In this document: in pieces, positions 48,001 to 59,065 of the stretch
Numbering within the stretch: position 1 is the first letter of the stretch
How the letters are laid out: every line of letters starts with the position of its first letter
From: Holacanthus passer
Taxonomy: Eukaryota; Chordata; Actinopteri; Pomacanthidae
Assembly: GCA_025331565.1 (NCBI GenBank)
Contig: JAFREQ010000011.1
Location: forward strand, 12,606,001-12,670,000
DNA: 64,000 nt
Direction of reading: 5' to 3'
The notes under the pieces: generated by a model
What the model saw: the letters and a program-made list of their open reading frames with translations, nothing else
Database searches by the model: none
What the model was told of the DNA's origin: nothing
Position numbers and translations under genes: made by a program

Positions 48001-50133
48001 TTAGTTTCACTTTCTTTCCGCTCTCAGTTTACAAGGTGAAGGGGGCAGATAGACATTGATATGCTGATGTTCCTCATGTGTCCGTTCCAGATTTCCTCCG
48101 AAGGAACATTTGGCAGAATGTGTCAGTGTTTTTAAGTCAGGGTCAAATGAACAACCGCAAGTCAATGCTGTGGTGGAACCTGACTGCCCCCTGCAGGCTG
48201 GAAGGTGAAGTGTGGCCCTGTCACAATGTGCGCAGCTGCAGGGAGATGGAGGGCTTTAGACAACAGCTGGGAAAGATCACATGGAGACAAAACAGCAAAG
48301 GACAGTGGGTAAGAAAACCTTAATACTGAGCCTTGTACCCCTCATTTTAATCCTGTAATCCCTCAATGACAAATCTTTAGTTTCCACTTCAGAGCTTTAA
48401 GTTTCAAAAAATCATCTTATGCCAAACTGACAGTATCACATATTAAATCAAATGGAAACATTCTAGATGACTTTTGCAAAGTTTTATTCACATTTCCACA
48501 AATTTAAATATTTGTTATCACTGTGGGTTTGAATGAGCATGAGTTTGTAATGACTGACTCAAGATGTATATCTATGTCCTCTTCAGGTCACGACAGGGGT
48601 GTTTGAAGACATCAACCTGCAGCTGTTACCATGTATGATGGTAAAGTATTCATCACTGTCCTTCTGTGCATCATATAGTACAGTATATATACTTGGTAAA
48701 GTTGAATTACTCATTTATGTTTATCCATTTGTGCAGGTGAAAATAAAGGGAATGAAAAAAGAGCTGGGCCCATTCTGTTTTGAAAGTGAGTCTGATACTG
48801 TTTATAATTACAGAGACTGATGCTGGTTGGGGCATTATATATGTATGCTAAAATGCAACGCCTGTTTTTTTGAATGGGGTTTTGTTTTGTACTACTTGCA
48901 GCTGACAGGTGGCGCTGGAGTCTCCTGGTTGTCGGTGTTATGCTGCTGGTGTGTTTGACTGTGCTCATAATCTATCTCCTACATGACTTTGTCAAGAGTA
49001 AGTTTTATTCATTTTTTTCTTTTTGCATTAAGTGTGTTGAATACGTGAGAAAACAGGGAGAAACCTGTCGCACATGGAGACGACAGCTCTGGAATGTGTA
49101 ATATGCATTGTCCAACTTTCCTCAGGCACTTCCCACAAAGGCTCCTTTCATTTGCCTCAAATCTGATCTGGGAATTATTCACACATCAAGTCTGCACTGT
49201 TCACACAAACATTTCACTCCCATACAGTTTAAGGAACCAATTATTTGTGGCACTGAAATGATAAATATCCTTTTAGTGTCTATGGTATATTTACTTATAT
49301 ATATGCTACTCTGTTTTCTGGCTTTTACAGAATGGGTGTGGAGCTGGCATCATGGTGGATTTGTAAAGAGTGAGTGTTTTCTGCTTCTAATAAAAGATTC
49401 AAAATGATGGAAGAAGCCAACTCTCTGACATCTTGTGCCCTTGTTTTTCCTCTCTAAAGTTGGCAGAAAGTGTCATGTGGTGCTGCTGAGCCCCCCAGAT
49501 GTGGACGATGGAGTTTCGGAGTCGGTGTGTCGGCTCGGCTCTCTGCTCTGCAACCAGGGCTTCAGTGTGTCTGTGGACCAGTGGAGCAGGAAGGAGCAGT
49601 GCACCCGGGGGCCTCTGCCGTGGCTGTACTCCCAGCTGCCGGACAGCCAAGGAGGCCGAGTTGTGGTCGTGTTGACCCATGCGGCCTTGGAGAGAGCGGA
49701 GGAATGGACTCGTCAGCACAAAGAGGCTATCAAGACAAATGAGAAGGGAGTCCCTCAGATAGGGTCCCCCTACTCTGACTTGTTCATGGCCTCCCTGCAC
49801 CTCATCCAAGCAGACAAGCAGCAGGGCAGAGCCGGAGAACGTTTTGTCCTGGTGAAGTTTGACTCCCATCCACGAGGTGACAGGAGTCTACCAGAGCTTC
49901 TTCAGGGGCTGCTGCTCTTCCAGCTTCCCTCTCAGAACCAGGATCTGTTGACTGAGCTCGCTGTGGGAGGGAAATGGAGGGGGTCGAGCACAAGGACATG
50001 GACAAGGTGGAAAACGGGTACCACAGCTGGATGGAGAGCGAAGACTAAAGAGGAACCAGACCAGCAAAAGGCATCACACTGTAAATATGTTGGAGACGAA
50101 AAGCCTTTGAAACATTCAAAAATGTTCTGCTGA
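45083..50133 (+). CDS. il17rc: Interleukin-17 receptor C
   Basis: IL-17RC is a single-pass receptor that pairs with IL-17RA for IL-17A/F and signals through a cytoplasmic SEFIR domain that recruits Act1. Coding exons: 45083-45190, 45527-45761, 46493-46596, 46711-46822, 46931-46972, 47069-47187, 47745-47801, 47915-47975, 48091-48308, 48587-48640, 48737-48785, 48902-48997, 49331-49369, 49460-50133. Total 1,968 nt, 655 aa, with phases in register. Signal peptide (SICCVLLTLCVSASG), a Cys-rich ectodomain (LCCKDKALCTLCLVIDTEIN resembles the RCQKETDCDLCLRVAVHL stretch of human IL17RC), a transmembrane segment (about 391-414) and a SEFIR domain (about 432-590). The neighbour creld1 matches human IL17RC-CRELD1 order. 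IL17RE is the alternative. Confidence 0.87.
45811..46397. mobile_element. TIR-bearing MITE, il17rc intron 2
   Basis: The left end TTAAAGGACCATACCGGAGG and right end GGCTGGTATGGTCTTTAAGG are inverted copies enclosing about 585 bases without coding capacity. Terminal repeats of this type mark a non-autonomous DNA transposon. Confidence 0.65.
47235..47705 (-). mobile_element. 'GTGGTGGAAAGTAACTAA' teleost repeat, copy 2
   Basis: Read on the minus strand it begins GTGGTGGAAAGTAACTAAGT and ends with the complement of GATCCTTTACTCAAGCAAAA. It is the same family as 40949-41466 and in the opposite orientation. It occupies most of il17rc intron 6. Confidence 0.7.
48902..48997 (+). CDS. il17rc: il17rc transmembrane exon
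   Basis: TDRWRW then SLLVVGVMLLVCLTVLIIYL: a single hydrophobic segment of about 24 residues flanked by WRW outside and HDFVK inside, as expected for a type I receptor. The following 39-nt exon encodes a short juxtamembrane piece (WVWSWHHGGFV). Confidence 0.88.
49460..50133 (+). CDS. il17rc: il17rc terminal exon: SEFIR domain and tail
   Basis: 223 codons plus stop. SEFIR features: RKCHVVLLSPPDVDD (strand A), GFSVSVDQWSRKEQC (strand B-box 2 region), GGRVVVVLTHAALERAEEW and the PYSDLFMASLHLIQ helix. The tail after the domain is short, basic and Trp-rich (TWTRWKTGTTAGWR) and ends KHSKMFC. Mammalian IL17RC has a longer Pro/Gly-rich tail. Confidence 0.88.
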
Positions 50134-50713
50134 GCATTATGAAGGACACGTTCATCCAAACTGTGGATAAGATAATCACAGGAAACCATAAAAGGCTTTC
50201 TGACAACATTTTATAACGACTGTTTCTCGATGCTTTGCAACTTCACTTCCCTGTCTGGAGTTATTTTTAGCCCCAAAACAGTTTATTGTTGCTGGAGATG
50301 TTTAATAATTTCCCAAAGCTGCTGGGCGTTGTAGTTTTCAGTGGACTTTACTCAAACTGGAGTAAACACTGTATTTGTTGGGGACTATTTTCAGCTGTGG
50401 ATTTGATGTGCTGCTGAATATCTGAGGCAGCAGGACGGACCTCTGCTCATTGTTATGAAGGATGATGTCATGAAGTGTTTTTAATGCTGACAACAACAAT
50501 GTTGGTCTGTGACACAGAAGAATAAGTTAAACCAATGACAGTTGTTACTGTAATTTATTCATTGTTTGCTGTGGTCAGTTTGTGAGATTTGTTGACCATA
50601 AGAAACAGACAGAATATGAGCAGACTTTAACCTTTAAGCTGCAAAATGTTTGACCAAAACTCGGACAGACTGATTCTGTCCATGTGCTGTAAGTCTGTGA
50701 ACACTTGTCTATA

Positions 50714-50719
50714 AATAAA
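50714..50719 (+). terminator. Probable il17rc polyadenylation signal
   Basis: AATAAA about 580 bases after the il17rc stop. It lies just before a new promoter-like stretch, so the two plus-strand genes are only a few tens of bases apart. Confidence 0.55.
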
Positions 50720-50739
50720 TATACTTATTTTTGTGCATG

Positions 50740-51024
50740 GCGGATCTCAGGTTGTGATTGGTCAGCCCTCGGTGAAGCGCAGTGAATCTTATTGGTGCAG
50801 CCCGCCGTCTGTTTGAGGACACGGAGCAGAGCTTGTTACATTTTTCGTTACATCCCGGTGGGGCGGTGCTGTGAGGGTGACACGTGCGCCGCCCGCTCGG
50901 GATGTTTTGTTTAATTGTATGTAATCATACACAAAGGAGTCTGGAAGTGGGACAAACGCGTCTCTGCTGTATTTGTTGCATTTAAACTTTACAAAAGACG
51001 ATCCAGTTCAGACTCTGAGAGGAG
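50740..51024 (+). promoter_or_regulatory. creld1-like promoter and non-coding first exon
   Basis: Two inverted CCAAT boxes (GATTGG near 50756, TATTGG near 50790), a GC-rich block (50855-50905) and then a putative untranslated exon ending GAGAGGAG at 51024 with a GTAAAG donor. The matching acceptor would be TTTTTCCAG ending 51506. Inferred from signals only. Confidence 0.45.
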
Positions 51025-51125
51025 GTAAAGAAACTCTTAAATCATGTCTAGTTCTGGTTTGCAGGTGAACTTGACGGTGCTTGTTATGATCACAGCTCCA
51101 GTGTCAGTTTTACCGTGAGTTGATT

Positions 51126-51358
51126 TGTGACGTGAAATTCTAGCATGAACTCTCAGAATGTGACGTCGAATTCTAACATGAACTCTCAGAATGTGACGTC
51201 AGATTCTAACATGAACTCTCAAAATGCGACGTCAAATTCTAATATGAACTCTTGGACTGTGACGTGAAATTCTAATGTGAACTCTCAGAATGTGACGTCA
51301 AATTATAACATGAATTCTCAGAATGTGACATTGAATTCTAACATGACAACTCTCAGAA
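51126..51358. repeat. 33-bp minisatellite with CRE-like cores, seven copies
   Basis: Units start at 51126, 51159, 51192, 51225, 51258, 51291 and 51324, each 33 bp (the last is 35). Consensus: TGTGACGTCAAATTCTAACA then TGAACTCTCAGAA. The core is a full CRE palindrome TGACGTCA in units 3 and 6, TGACGTGA in units 1 and 5, and TGACGTCG in unit 2. Units 4 and 7 have lost it in part. It lies in the presumed first intron of the creld1-like gene. Confidence 0.9.
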
Positions 51359-51605
51359 CGTAAACTAAATTTATCTCGCATATGGTGAAATATAAGGTTA
51401 TAATCAGCGACTGTTTATTCATACATGATCTGAAGGGATGATATATTTTGGGATTGTCTCAAAGGTGAAGCTTTCTTTTAATCTTTCTCATACTGTATTT
51501 TTCCAGCCAATCTGTTCCTCATTCTTTTGATCTCAACTTGTAAGCACCGTTTAACAAACCTGAGTGTGATACTGGAGACAAGATAAACAACTTTATTTGG
51601 ACCTG

Positions 51606-53471
51606 ATGGGACAGATGGGAATGAGGAAGCTTCACAGGAACCTGCTGCAGGCTGTTTGGCTGTGTTGTCTGTTGGCTCTTCAGGTGCACAGCTGTCCAGA
51701 TATCTGCATTAAGTGTTCAGGCACAGAAAATGACCAGTGTGAAGAATGCAGAGCAGGATGGATGCTCCATAATAAGACCTGTGTAGGTACTGTATACAGA
51801 GCTTTGTGTTTGAGTCTGGACATCGTCATATATACTGTATGTGTGGCGTAAGACAAACAGACTAAATGTATATGTGTTTGTTTTAGACATTGATGAGTGT
51901 GGCACAGAGCTGGGCATCTGTCCTGCAAACAGCTACTGCTTCAATACAAAGGGTTCCTTTGAGTGCAGAGGTAAGTGGTTTTGAATTGGTGTATGAGACA
52001 CAATATATGGGCTACTCCTATAGAAGTTGAAATAGTGAAAGGAATGACTGGATAAACTAAAAAGTGTCAGAAAATACTCAAACATACTAATCATAATCTG
52101 CCAGAGGGTTAGATAGATTTCAGATTGCTTGTTTTGCCCAACCAGCAGTTCACAACCTAAAGATATTAAATATTGAAATCAAGAGAGAGAGAAGCAGCAA
52201 ATATGGGAAACTAAAAGCAGCAAATGATTGACATTTTTGTCTGATAAGTGGCTTTAACAGTTCAACAAATCAGTTGTTGAAATTGGGTAACAATTTCTAA
52301 TACAGTCCCCAATTTACAGTGTAATTTCCTGTAAATTAAAATGTCATTGTTATGTGAATCAGTACATTATTGATTACTTTCTAAAATCAGTTCTTACTTG
52401 TTCTTAAATATAGACATAGTGGAAAGAACAGACTGTCCCAACAGACGGCCACTTGATTTACAGTTGTGCCGTCAGTAGGCATGATACACCCAGACACCAG
52501 GGATTTATTATACCTGTGTCCTCTACTTTAACACAATGAAGTCCAACAAGTCTTTCACCGTGGCTCTTGATGAAAGGAAACGTGTATATGCTGTTTTCCA
52601 GAATCACTGTGGGAACAGCCCAGTAACTCCAGTCTTGTACTGTGCCCAACTAAGAAGCTCCACTGGAGAGCTTAGATATTAAATGCTATGCCTGTCTGAT
52701 CTAATCTGATTGTGTTTTGTGGCATTTTTCACTCATATGTTTGCGAATTTCCCCACTGTGGGACGAATAAAGGTATATCTTATTATAACTCTTTCCCCAG
52801 ACTGTGACCTGGCCTGTGTTGGCTGTATGGGCAGGGGACCAGCGCGCTGCAGGAAATGTGCCTCTGGGTACACACTAACAGGGTCCAAGTGTCTGGGTAA
52901 TTTACGCAAGAACATATTTTTATTTCATTGGCATGCATACATTGTGTGCACCTGAGCAGCAGCAGTAATCTGTAAATCTGTGATGAGATTAGATCTTGCG
53001 TCTGTCTTTCTTTCTGTCAGATATAGATGAATGTAGTGAGAGGATACTTGCCTGTCATGGTATGGATGAGATATGTGCCAACACAGAAGGCTCGTTCCGC
53101 TGTGACTGTGCTGAAGGACTCATTCGCAAGGACGGTGTTTGTGTGAAGAAGCAGCAGCCTAGTGAGTCTCATTACACACACACACACACACACAACCATG
53201 AGGACCCCTGACCTCACTGCTACCTCTCACGTGTCCATCTCCCTGTGCAGGTGTCCAGGAGAAAGGTTTATTTGAGGATATCCAGGAGGACGAGGTGGAG
53301 GTGCTGCAGCAGATGTTCTTCGGGGTGGTGCTTTGTGCTCTGGCCACACTGGCTGCTAAGGGAGATTTAGTTTACACATCTGTATTCATGGGAGCAGTGG
53401 CAGCCATGGCAGGGTACTGGCTTTCTGACAAGGGAGACCGTTTGTTAGACAGCTTCCTAAAGGGACGTTAA
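51606..53471 (+). CDS. Short CRELD1-like membrane protein (no N-terminal half)
   Basis: CRELD1 is an ER/membrane protein with EGF repeats, mutated in heart septal defects. Exons 51606-51786, 51887-51970, 52801-52896, 53021-53161 and 53251-53471 give 723 nt, 240 aa, all phases joining. After a signal peptide (AVWLCCLLALQVHS) come a furin-like Cys module (CIKCSGTENDQCEECRAGWM), a Ca-binding EGF (DIDECGTELGICPA), a second Cys module (CVGCMGRGPARCRKC), a second EGF (DIDECSERILACHG) and the hallmark C-terminus (VLQQMFFGVV, LATLAAKGDLVYTSVFMGAV, GYWLSDKGDR). Full-length CRELD1 (about 420 aa) also has a Trp/Glu-rich WE domain and CxxC motif before this; both are absent, and no frame for them exists in the 1.4 kb upstream. 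The ATG at 51606 sets the signal peptide. Confidence 0.87.
52400..52790. mobile_element. Decayed LINE tail next to creld1-like exon 3
   Basis: GAATTTCCCCACTGTGGGAC followed by GAATAAAGGTATATCTTATT is a classic teleost LINE 3' terminus. It ends about 10 bases before the exon 3 acceptor CTTTCCCCAG, so the acceptor's upstream sequence is retroelement-derived. Intron 2 before it (51971-52400) has only decayed repeat sequence. Confidence 0.55.
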
Positions 53472-54648
53472 AGCTCAAACCTGCTGCAAAAAGGACTTCA
53501 ACATTTCATATGGCAGATGCACAAATGCATGTGCCACAGATCAGCAAAGCCTTATAATTACTGGTCAGACAGGTGACATGTTTTAGTACAGAGTTCATAA
53601 AAGTTAGTGCTAAATGTCAATGTACAGAGAGGAGATCTGCCTAGAATAGAAAAGAACATCTTTCATGTTTGAAGTCTTGTTTGTGAAAGGTTTTAGATGC
53701 AGACAACCAGAAGATGTTTTCTCTGTACCTACAGCTTTTTTCTATACTACCAGTTTTTATTTGGGTGGCAATGGACAATATCAGTTTTTGTTTTAGTTTC
53801 AGTTTTTATTTTTACTGACTAGGATCGATCATGATTCTTTCAATAGTTTTTAGATGTCACACAGCCTATAGTTAATGTTGAGTGTGGAAGTTTATTCTTG
53901 ACCTTGACCTTATTGACAAATCTTAATTCAGATTTTTAAGTCCACTTACCAGCTTTATACGTACCTTTTTGACTGTATTTCACTGTCTTCATGAGTGGAT
54001 AGAGTTTGCTTTGTTGTCTTGACAGATGAGCAAACGCTAATGAAGACTGTAAGATGCATTTGAAAGGGGTTAAGGGCTAAATGTCTGAAAAGTAAAAGAA
54101 AAACAAGAAGAAGACTCTTAGAGATTTCAGAGATTGTCCAGCTGTAACATTTTCCTGCACAGAGTTGGAAATGAATGTTGTGCTTTTTATTGTTTTCAAG
54201 CAGCTACTTTGTTCTGACATTTGGAGCCACCAATATACAATGTTGGAAATTGAACCTCATTTAAAAAATAATTTACAGCTTGCTTGAATTTAAATATGTG
54301 TATTTGTACATAAACCATGTAAGAGATTAGCTTCTTCTACTGTTTCATTCATTTGCATTTGCACCCTGTTTTAACATGTACAATGTAGCAGATAGGAACA
54401 TTTTTAATGCCACTTTTCTCCATCTGCACAATTATATATATATATGTCTTACAAGTATAAAATGCTGAAATATCTAAAATATCAAATCGTACACACAAAG
54501 TAGAACTCAGTAGTTGGAGTACCAAATACAAAATTAGATGATTGTGATATATTATTTAATTACTAGTGTGCTTGCTTGCACCAGTATTATAATGTGCATT
54601 TAAGTTGTATGATTGTATTAGTACTAGAAAATACTGCAGTACAGAATT

Positions 54649-54694
54649 ACAGAGACAGAAAGAAAGTCACCACAGAGACAGAAAGAAAGTCACC
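54649..54694. repeat. 23-bp perfect direct duplication
   Basis: ACAGAGACAGAAAGAAAGTC plus ACC occurs twice back to back (54649-54671 and 54672-54694), directly before TTTATT. Confidence 0.9.
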
Positions 54695-54700
54695 TTTATT
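54695..54700 (-). terminator. Probable erc2-like polyadenylation signal
   Basis: TTTATT on plus is AATAAA on minus. It would give the erc2-like transcript a 3' UTR of about 4.3 kb (54.7-59.0 kb). Nearer signals cannot be excluded. Confidence 0.35.
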
Positions 54701-56026
54701 TGATGGATATAAACAAGCTGGCCAACACTCAATAGTAATATTCTGATACAGCACATACAATAGCAAACTGGGGCACTGAGGACAGCCTCCTAGGTTTAAA
54801 AAACAAAAAAACAGTACAGAGTATCCATGCTTCATTCAAAACTTTGACTCAGTCTCGCTTTTTTTTTCTCTAGGGACTTCCTCTGATAAAGTTTTTTTAA
54901 ATAGATTTTTCTCTTATGTATTCATAACACACACACACACACAGACACACAAACACACCCACACCCATAAAAGCCGCTATGCACACACACACCCGCACAC
55001 ACGTCTCTCTTTTCTGAATACGTTTACACAAGCAACCCCAAAAAACATGCTGCACTCTCACAAAACTGCACAGGCTGTCTACTAATGGGACACAGTAAGT
55101 GAGACACACATCACTCTCAAACACAACATCACACCGTCACAGTGCACGATGCAGATGCAATTAATGAGTGAGGAATGATGCTTCATGGGAGATTAGCTCA
55201 CGTTCACACAAGTAATCATTCAGCATGCTGGACACTCACATTTAACTTGTTCCTAGGTTTTTACTGTACAGCTCAAAACATTTACTTATACAAATAGTAC
55301 AGTCTCAAACTGGCATATTCAATAAGCTGAAACAATAGAAAAAATAAAGCTAATAACTTAAATTAAAAAAAAATGAATAATAAAAAAGTAAACACAAGAT
55401 TTGTTTTGTCAAACAAAAATGTTTCTGGCATTGGTCACAGTGATTTGTTTAATCCAAAGTTTTCAGCAACATACAATAAAAGAAACCTGTATACAACAAT
55501 AAAGTGAAAATGTATGTTAGGCTTTTCATACTTTTTCTCGAAGGCCTTTGAAAATGACTGGTGAATCTACAGGCCTTTCAACTCAAGTCTGTCTACACGG
55601 CTGCTTCTAGGCACAGATGCAGACTTGACTTCTTGACTCCGCCTCACACTTGAGTGCAACGTCAGTCATTCACAACCAGGATTAGTCTTTAGTCTAAGCC
55701 CAGGAAACCAGCCCCAGCCTCTAAGCCTTTGTGTCTCCTAAACCTTTTTGACACAACGCTTGAGAAATCGCTCTGCATAGAGAACAGGAGATTATCCTTA
55801 CATCATCACTTTCAGTTGGCACGTTATGTAAAAATGAGCATGCATGGGCACAATTGAAATGTTTCATGTTTTCTACCATGTAAATCATATATGGTATTTC
55901 ATGGTAGGAGAACCCCCTACTTCAAGTATTCAGTAGATAAGGACCTGAAAATGGAGGATTCGTACTCCGCCCCCCTGATGGTGAAGTGAGAGGATTTTTT
56001 GCTCCTCTGTCTGTTTGCATTGTCTT

Positions 56027-56061
<35 letters not shown>

Positions 56062-59038
56062 TCCAAATCAGGACCTTTCTGGTAACATTTGTAAACACAA
56101 ACACCCATCGTTTCACACAATCTGTTGATTCTTGGTCAGTGACAGGAGCCGTACAGGTTCGTGTGTGAAGTGGAAAAGATGATGCGTGGGTCACCTCGGT
56201 TTGTGGAAGATGGGGAGATGGAAAGACATTTACTGTATATACAACGATCAACACTTGGCCATATAAGGGACACACACAGGCACCATGAGGGGAGGGAGAG
56301 GAAGTGGGGATAGTAACAGTCTAATTCAATTTTCCACTACACTGTAACAATGTGTGTTGGTTTTTCTACTTAATCAGCTGTCACGGTCACATATGTCACC
56401 ACTTCTGTTTACAAGACGACGACGACGACAAACACGCGAAAGAAATGCATCCCGACAGAGTCACTCAAACCTCCACTTGGATGTTAATAGTGATAGTCCT
56501 CACTCACAAGTGCAAGTTTCTGACCGCTGCAGTGAAGCGGACATAATCTCGTTGCTACTTTTGTGAGCTGCAAAATTCAAGACAAGTCTGTGTTGTTGTT
56601 TTTTTTTTTTTTTTTTTTTTGTTCGAAGTTGTCACCACAAGCCAAGTGGTCTTCAATTTTTTTCACATTAAGAAAGGAATGTAATAATGTCATCTTTTCT
56701 AGACTTCTAGATAGATTTGGATATACTTACTCTATTTCCCATAAACTGCTCTAAAGCTCTTTTTTTTTTTTTTCTTCTGGGCTGTCCTGTGTTTTCAGAC
56801 AGGGAATGTTACTTGCTGCTGAGGGGTTTTCTCACAATGTACAAATCAGAGGAAAATCACACCACTCAACACTCGAAATAAGACATCTCTCTGACCTCCA
56901 GCCAGTTAGAAAAATAACCATGAAGAAGAAACATATATTATCTCGTCAGTTTGAAACGATTTTCTGACCACGTATAGACACACTCCATAGATTTCTCTCT
57001 ATATGTATAATATATGCATATCTATCATATATGTGTACAGTTTTTACGAGGCACAGGCCACCTTGTTGAGAAGGAGAAAACAAGTCACTATGTTTGGGGA
57101 GGTCACACAGACTACTGCTGGAAGAGGAGAATTACAAGGGAGAGGGGAGCAGGAGCATACTGTAGGTCAGAGACTGGGGTGTCAACGGTACAAATAGACC
57201 TGCAGGGAAAACATCTACTGAACATCGCCTCCACGTCATAGTCTATAATGGTATTTATATTAGCAGTATTCATACAGGAAATCACCTCTGTGTGGGCCTC
57301 AAAGTGATCGTAGCTCACAAAGCCCCCATTTCAAATCATATGTACAAAGCAGTCTTTTACAGTTGTTTATGAAGCCCGTTGTGGGATCGAGTCCCTCTGC
57401 TGTAAAAGGACTAAAAGATGCTCTTAACCAAGTCTTCTGACACCATTTAGTTTGAGCACCAGCAGAAGCACCATTAGTAAAAATTCCTGCAACACGGAGG
57501 AGGTGCATAGGTGCATAGTCTCAGAACCTCAAAGTAATCTGACTGATGAATATTTTCTGACCGCTCTCTTGGCCGCTCTGATTGGATGGTTAATTACACT
57601 TTTAATAGCTGAATTTCAGTAAAGATGGGGAAATAAAAATTCATTCACTCTACATTGACACCTGCATAGATTGATTTTTTTTTTGACTACTTAAAACGAG
57701 GTAACATGGAGAGAAACATCGATGGCAGCCACAGCCTTAAGGCTAAAACACGCCCGAGAACTGGAGGGCCCTGCTCATGCAGCCAAGGAAACCCCCGATG
57801 CTGCAGGCAAGGCTAAAGGCGGACTATCAGTAAACTCTAAGCTCTTCCTTTTGCAAACAAGAAATGAAAATAAAGAAATAAAAATCACTGAAATCTGGTG
57901 TGTGGAACATGCTATACTTGTGGAAAAAGCAAGTGAAGGGCCACTACATCACTTTTAGAAATGCTGAACATGAGCTTCTCTAGAAATGGATGGTGGGTGG
58001 GGCATGTGTAAAGGTAAAAAAAGAGGTCAATGTGTGAGGGTAAAAGAGCTCATAGCCACGATCAGATGATTAAAACAACAGAAGAGACTCTACATTGAGG
58101 ATCATGATAGCCAGGTAGAGGGGTCAGATGTCACCAGGTGGGTCAGCAGGGCAGTGAGGATCAAGAAACCATGACAAAGGGGGAGCCAACCAGAGCCAGA
58201 GGAGTCAGTCAGGCAGGTGAAACAGACAGCAAGACAACCATGATCTTGAATCAGTCAAAGGAAGAAGGATGAAGAACAAATACTGGGCTGGCAGACAGTC
58301 ATGAGATCTCTGCTGGGAGGATCGAGAGGGCGTTGTTGGCCTGAAGAGATGCAGCGTCCGGCAGGTGACGGACAGGTGAGGTGACCGCTGTGAGACCTCC
58401 GGTGCAGGGCTGCCATGTTGATTACAAGAATCTAACACAGAGCACATCTGTCTCATCATCTGCAACAACATCTGTCTCTTTCCTACCAATTCAGTCCCGT
58501 ATCTGTGATCCTGCATGGAGGAAGTAGATGACACCTGCTCCTGTTCACACAAACAAGAGGTCCCAGGTCACCTTGAGCAGAAAACAAACAGTACAGTGTA
58601 AGTTTGGAGATGTAGTTTTAATGGCTGAGTAAATTCAATTCATGTGCTATTATACATTATGTGTGTCCTAATATGCAATGTTTGAATTTACCTGCTCAGC
58701 TGTCAGTCTCCCCGCATGACCTGCACACCTGAGTGCCCCCTCCTCTTGCCCGGAAAATAAACAAAGGTCCCACTGCTGAGTGTTGATTGAGTGGAGGTAA
58801 TAAATGTTTGGTCGGGTTGTGTTTCAACATCATGGCATGGCTGTGCTCCTCCAGTAGTGACTGAATCATCTGAATGTGAGAGATTAAAAAAATACAAAAA
58901 TCCAGATGTCACGCAGCTGTTTCATTAGTTAAAACATATAGCAGACAATGCAGACAAAGAGGAAACATAAAGAAGGAAAGACTTAAATACATCTCACCCC
59001 TCAAAACAACATTAGAGCTTTGGTTGTCACAGCAAGGA

Positions 59039-59065
59039 TTACGCCCAAATGCCCTCGTCGTCATC
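59039..59065 (-). CDS. erc2: erc2-like last exon: GIWA RIM-binding end
   Basis: After the acceptor CAACAACAG the exon reads D-D-D-E-G-I-W-A and TAA. Human ERC2 ends DDEEGIWA. The IWA C-terminus is the PDZ ligand for RIM1. Joined in phase 0 to the preceding HRPAPDQ, exactly as in ERC2. Confidence 0.92.
   Translation of the reverse strand, partial: DDDEGIWA

Larger units (their letters stand above)
53472..59038. other. Convergent 3' UTRs of creld1-like and erc2-like
   Basis: No coding exon is visible. The left part is AT-rich, presumably the creld1-like 3' UTR. The rest is presumably the long erc2-like 3' UTR. Landmarks are a CA-rich block at 54928-55000, a poly-A tract at 56036-56061, a T tract at 56598-56621 and another T run at 56760-56773. 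Short open frames here lack any recognisable domain. Confidence 0.5.

Noticed and set aside
56036..56061. Poly-A tract taken as a processed pseudogene tail
   Set aside because: No homologous coding sequence, target-site duplication or gene fragment precedes it on either strand.
57722..57958. 78-codon plus-strand frame with an Ala/Lys-rich start
   Set aside because: No domain, no splice signals, and it lies in the presumed erc2-like 3' UTR.
58205..58552. 115-codon minus-strand frame downstream of erc2-like
   Set aside because: No recognisable motif and located after the GIWA stop codon; treated as 3' UTR.
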